Source: Burkholderiaceae bacterium (GTDB taxonomy: Bacteria > Pseudomonadota > Gammaproteobacteria > Burkholderiales > Burkholderiaceae_C). From it: a stretch of DNA of 17,935 nt. Location of the stretch: the NCBI GenBank assembly GCA_023268425.1, contig JALRFN010000114.1, forward strand, positions 1-17,935. Direction: 5' to 3'. Positions 15,917 to 17,935 of this stretch are shown here, piece by piece; position 1 is the first letter of the stretch, and each line of letters starts with the position of its first letter. The position numbers and the translations under genes are program-made. The notes beneath the pieces are model-generated. The model saw nothing but the letters and a program-made list of their open reading frames with translations, was not told where the DNA came from and searched no databases.

Positions 15917-15918
15917 TT
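15904..15918. promoter_or_regulatory. Palindrome over ectA -35: candidate operator
   Basis: AATTCA-TTT-TGAATT is an inverted repeat with perfect six-base arms and a three-base centre. It overlaps a second inverted repeat, CAAAA-TTCA-TTTTG (15901-15914). It sits on the -35 and spacer of the proximal ectA promoter, where a dimeric repressor such as a MarR-family EctR/CosR-type protein would act. No such regulator gene is in the window. Short AT-rich palindromes also arise by chance, so the role is inference. Confidence 0.4.
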
Positions 15919-15939
15919 GTATTTTTATTTTCCTTTGTG

Positions 15940-15971
15940 AATATAAGGGCTATGGCCTTGGTCGATGTCAA
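15940..15971 (-). promoter_or_regulatory. Putative distal ectA promoter with long spacer
   Basis: On the - strand, a perfect TTGACA (15966-15971) and TATATT (15940-15945, five of six) are separated by 20 bases, longer than the usual 17. The imperfect inverted repeat AAGGGC-TAT-GGCCTT (15945-15959) lies in the spacer and touches the -10. Long-spacer promoters are usually weak unless an activator distorts the DNA. Transcription would begin near 15933. Confidence 0.35.
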
Positions 15972-16078
15972 GAAACATTGTTGGACCTAAGATTGCAGAA
16001 AAGCGATCACTCACTTTGATGCTGATGTGCTGTGAATGCACGCCGCGCGCGGGCGAAGGCCTTGGATCATCGATGGCG

Positions 16079-17104
16079 TCAATGTGCGGATTGGCGCCAG
16101 GCTTGTGGTGTCACGCCTGTCCATTGCTTGAACGCGCGGATGAAGCTCTTTTCGTTGCGAAAGCCCACGGCGTCAGCGATTTGCTTAAGGGGTTTGTGGC
16201 TGCGTTGCAGCAACTCACAGGCCAATTGGCGACGCACTTGGTCTTTGAGGCTTTGCAGCGAGCTGCCTTCGGCGTGCAGTTGGCGGTGCAGGCTGCGCTC
16301 AGACATGGCCAGGGCGTGGGCCAGTGAGGTGGCGTCGCGCATGGTCTCGGGCTGTTGCTGCAGCAAGAGCCGCACTTGGCTGACCAACAAACGGTCGCGG
16401 CGGTAGTGGTGCACCGTCAGCGGCAGCGCCCGCTGCAACATGGCGCGGGCGTCGTCTTCGCTGCGGCAGGGTGCCAGCCGAAGGTAGCGCGCATCAAAGT
16501 GCAGGCGATGGGCGCAGGCCTCAAACTGCACCGGGCAGGGAAACAGCACGCCGTAAGCCTCGGCGTGCGCGGGTGCGGAAAAGGCGAACTCGGCGGCACG
16601 CAGTGCGATGCGCGAGTCCACGATCCAACTGGCGAAGCCCAGCAAGTTGCGCAGCAAGGTCACCACCGCAAATTCCGTGGCGTCAGCGGCCACGCCTGGT
16701 GTGTGCAGGGTCACGCAGGCCAGCTCATCGTCGCTGTGCAGTTGCCAGGACACGGCGCTGGTGAGCAGGCCGTGGTGGCGACACCAGCGCTTGAGGGCCA
16801 CGGCCAAGTTGGGCGCGCTCAGCGAGGCGCGCGCCAGCAGCCCGTAACTGCCCCAAGGCAAGGGTCGCTCAAACCAACCCAAGGCCTCGTCGTCCAGGGC
16901 CTGCATGCAGCGTGCCGACAACTGCTCCATTTGAGCGGCGCTGATGCGGGCGTCGTCGTGGCGCAGATCGCTTGGCGCGATTTGCACCGCTTGCAAGATC
17001 GCTTCGCTGTTCAAGCCTCGCGCATCAACCGCTCGTGCCAATGCGCGTGCAAAGGCCATGGGGGTGGCGTTGCGCGGTGTGATGGGGGCTTGGGCGGTGC
17101 TCAT
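16079..17104 (-). CDS. AraC-family transcriptional regulator (Arabinose_bd type)
   Basis: A 341-residue regulator. The N-terminal two thirds resemble the Arabinose_bd-type sensor domain (PF12625-like; for example PLPWGSYGLLARASLSAPNL at 81-100). The C-terminal AraC DNA-binding domain lies at about 250-338. Its second helix-turn-helix is KQIADAVGFRNEKSFIRAFKQWTGVTPQAWR, the family signature. The frame is open to 17449, but residues upstream of the ATG at 17104 are low-complexity and overlap the divergent carboxylase gene, so MSTAQAPITP is taken as the start. The gene is divergent from the MCC carboxyltransferase (122 bases between starts) and points toward the ectoine operon 295 bases away. 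Regulation of the carboxylase/leucine-degradation genes is the more likely role, but control of ectABCD cannot be excluded. Confidence 0.9.
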   Translation of the reverse strand: MSTAQAPITPRNATPMAFARALARAVDARGLNSEAILQAVQIAPSDLRHDDARISAAQMEQLSARCMQALDDEALGWFERPLPWGSYGLLARASLSAPNLAVALKRWCRHHGLLTSAVSWQLHSDDELACVTLHTPGVAADATEFAVVTLLRNLLGFASWIVDSRIALRAAEFAFSAPAHAEAYGVLFPCPVQFEACAHRLHFDARYLRLAPCRSEDDARAMLQRALPLTVHHYRRDRLLVSQVRLLLQQQPETMRDATSLAHALAMSERSLHRQLHAEGSSLQSLKDQVRRQLACELLQRSHKPLKQIADAVGFRNEKSFIRAFKQWTGVTPQAWRQSAH

Positions 17105-17111
17105 GGCTGGC

Positions 17112-17117
17112 AGGATA
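17112..17117 (-). promoter_or_regulatory. Putative -10 of AraC-type gene (leaderless arrangement)
   Basis: TATCCT on the - strand (four of six to consensus) ends seven bases before the ATG of the AraC-type gene, and no Shine-Dalgarno is visible. The arrangement repeats what is seen at trkA and tamA, but the hexamer is weaker. Confidence 0.25.
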
Positions 17118-17132
17118 TGCAACCTGAGTGTC

Positions 17133-17173
17133 GCACATTGCACTGCGTTGCGCCTTAAGCTGCGGCACATTGC
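17133..17173. promoter_or_regulatory. Direct repeat pair: candidate AraC-type binding sites
   Basis: GCACATTGC occurs at 17133-17141 and again at 17165-17173, a period of 32 bases or about three helical turns. Both copies lie in the 122-base gap between the AraC-type gene and the divergent MCC carboxyltransferase gene. AraC-family proteins commonly bind direct repeats on one face of the helix. Assignment to this regulator is inference from position. Confidence 0.45.
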
Positions 17174-17226
17174 CATTTGCCGGCTCGCTGGGCGGGTGGC
17201 GCATGCACAGCATTCATGGGGAAACG

Positions 17227-17935
17227 ATGTCGATCTTGCACAGCCAATTGAACCCGCGCTCGGCGGACTTCTCGACCAACGCACAAGCCATGCAAGCCGT
17301 GGTCGACGATTTGCGTCGCCAAGTGGCGCTGTCAGCGGCGGGCGGCGGCGAGGCCGCGCGGGCCAAGCACACGGCGCGCGGCAAGCTGCTGCCGCGCGAG
17401 CGCGTGCAGCGTTTGTTGGACCCGGGCACGCCGTTTTTGGAGTTGTCACCGCTGGCGGCGCACGGCATGTACAACGGCGACGCGCCCTGTGCGGGCGTGA
17501 TCACCGGCATTGGCCGCATCTCGGGTGTGGATTGCGTCATCGTGTGCAACGACGCCACGGTCAAAGGCGGCACTTATTACCCGATGACGGTCAAAAAGCA
17601 TTTGCGCGCGCAAGAAATCGCGCAGCAAAACCGCTTGCCTTGCGTGTACTTGGTGGATTCAGGCGGCGCCAACTTGCCCAACCAAGACGATGTGTTCCCC
17701 GATCGCGACCACTTTGGCCGCATCTTTTTCAACCAAGCCAACATGAGCGCGCAAGGCATCGCGCAAATCGCTGTGGTCATGGGGTCTTGTACGGCGGGCG
17801 GGGCTTATGTGCCGGCGATGAGCGACGAGGCCATCATCGTCAAAAACCAAGGCACCATCTTTTTGGGTGGCCCGCCGCTGGTCAAGGCCGCCACCGGCGA
17901 GGTGGTCAGCGCCGAGGATTTGGGGGGCGGCGATG
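17227..17935 (+). CDS. mccB: Methylcrotonyl-CoA carboxylase carboxyltransferase (beta) subunit, 5' part
   Basis: The first 236 codons of the carboxyltransferase subunit of 3-methylcrotonyl-CoA carboxylase (also called LiuB). It uses biotin-bound CO2 to make 3-methylglutaconyl-CoA in leucine degradation. The gene runs off the right edge and has no stop in the window. Diagnostic segments are ARGKLLPRERVQRLLDPGTP (about residues 51-70), CNDATVKGGTYYPMTVKKHL, LVDSGGANLPNQDDVFPDRD and the oxyanion-forming TAGGAYVPAMSDE. The VKGGTYYPMT and FPDRDHFGRIFFNQAN patterns point to MCC rather than propionyl-CoA carboxylase. The ATG at 17227 has GGGGA (17218-17222) just upstream. Other leucine-degradation genes probably follow beyond the window. 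Likely regulated by the divergent AraC-type gene through the repeats in the shared upstream region. Confidence 0.95.
   Translation, partial: MSILHSQLNPRSADFSTNAQAMQAVVDDLRRQVALSAAGGGEAARAKHTARGKLLPRERVQRLLDPGTPFLELSPLAAHGMYNGDAPCAGVITGIGRISGVDCVIVCNDATVKGGTYYPMTVKKHLRAQEIAQQNRLPCVYLVDSGGANLPNQDDVFPDRDHFGRIFFNQANMSAQGIAQIAVVMGSCTAGGAYVPAMSDEAIIVKNQGTIFLGGPPLVKAATGEVVSAEDLGGGD

Larger units (their letters stand above)
15784..16078. other. Intergenic region between ectA and the AraC-type gene
   Basis: This is the longest gene-free stretch. From the ectA side it holds a GC-rich leader segment with three small inverted repeats: 15807-15816 (CCCGCGCGGG), 15829-15843 (CGTCC/GGACG) and 15859-15871 (CTCGC/GCGAG). 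Next comes a strongly AT-rich island (15891-15945, only nine G or C in 55 bases) that carries two candidate promoters and a palindrome. The last 100 or so bases toward the AraC-type gene show nothing that I can identify, including no clear terminator for that gene. Confidence 0.8.

Noticed and set aside
15965..16327. 120-codon open frame on the + strand near the ectA upstream region
   Set aside because: Most of it is antisense to the AraC-type gene, and its start lies in the regulatory region. No motif or convincing ribosome-binding site.
17105..17449. 115-residue N-terminal extension of the AraC-type regulator
   Set aside because: The extra residues are Arg/Ala/Pro-rich, overlap the divergent mccB coding region and do not resemble AraC-family N-termini. 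The ATG at 17104 gives a normal-length protein.
1..17935. Search by eye for CRISPR arrays, insertion sequences, tRNA or rRNA genes and prophage remnants
   Set aside because: No regularly spaced repeats, transposase-like proteins, terminal inverted repeats with target duplications, or RNA-gene signatures were seen. The window appears to be ordinary chromosomal sequence.

Overview
The window looks like chromosomal DNA of a betaproteobacterium, most likely Burkholderiales and perhaps Comamonadaceae. The supports are high GC, heavy use of TTG for leucine, close packing of genes, and the protein families present (MCC carboxyltransferase beside an AraC-type regulator, TamA-TamB, TrkA-TrkH). The genus assignment is inference only. 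I see no phage, transposon, CRISPR array, rRNA or tRNA. Fourteen genes account for nearly all of the sequence. The longest non-coding stretch, 15784-16078, is 295 bases.

Left part (1-5711, all + strand). The 3' end of a thiolase gene is followed by an acyl-CoA dehydrogenase, a beta-oxidation-type pair. Next come trkA and trkH, which encode the NAD-binding regulatory subunit and the membrane subunit of a Trk potassium-uptake system. A one-domain rhodanese and a small YchJ-like SEC-C zinc protein follow as a tight pair.

Middle (5809-12558, + strand). tamA (an Omp85-family outer-membrane barrel) and tamB (a very long inner-membrane-anchored envelope protein) overlap by four bases and form the translocation and assembly module. 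A HAD-family phosphatase follows and converges on the ectoine operon.

Right part (12565-17935). On the - strand, ectA-ectB-ectC-ectD is a complete pathway from L-2,4-diaminobutyrate to ectoine and 5-hydroxyectoine. Its promoter region is a sharply AT-rich island with palindromes. No ectR regulator or dedicated aspartokinase gene lies beside it. Upstream is an AraC-family regulator, also on the - strand, which is divergent from the start of a methylcrotonyl-CoA carboxylase carboxyltransferase gene (leucine degradation) that runs off the right edge.

Functionally, K+ uptake (trkAH) and compatible-solute synthesis (ectABCD) represent the early and late phases of the osmotic response. The two edges hold acyl-CoA and branched-chain amino-acid catabolism. 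I found no clearly undescribed multi-gene system. The most interesting signals are regulatory: the ectA promoter island, the ectA start-codon ambiguity, near-identical ectA/B and ectB/C junctions, direct repeats between the AraC gene and the MCC gene, and several genes whose start codon sits where transcription should begin.
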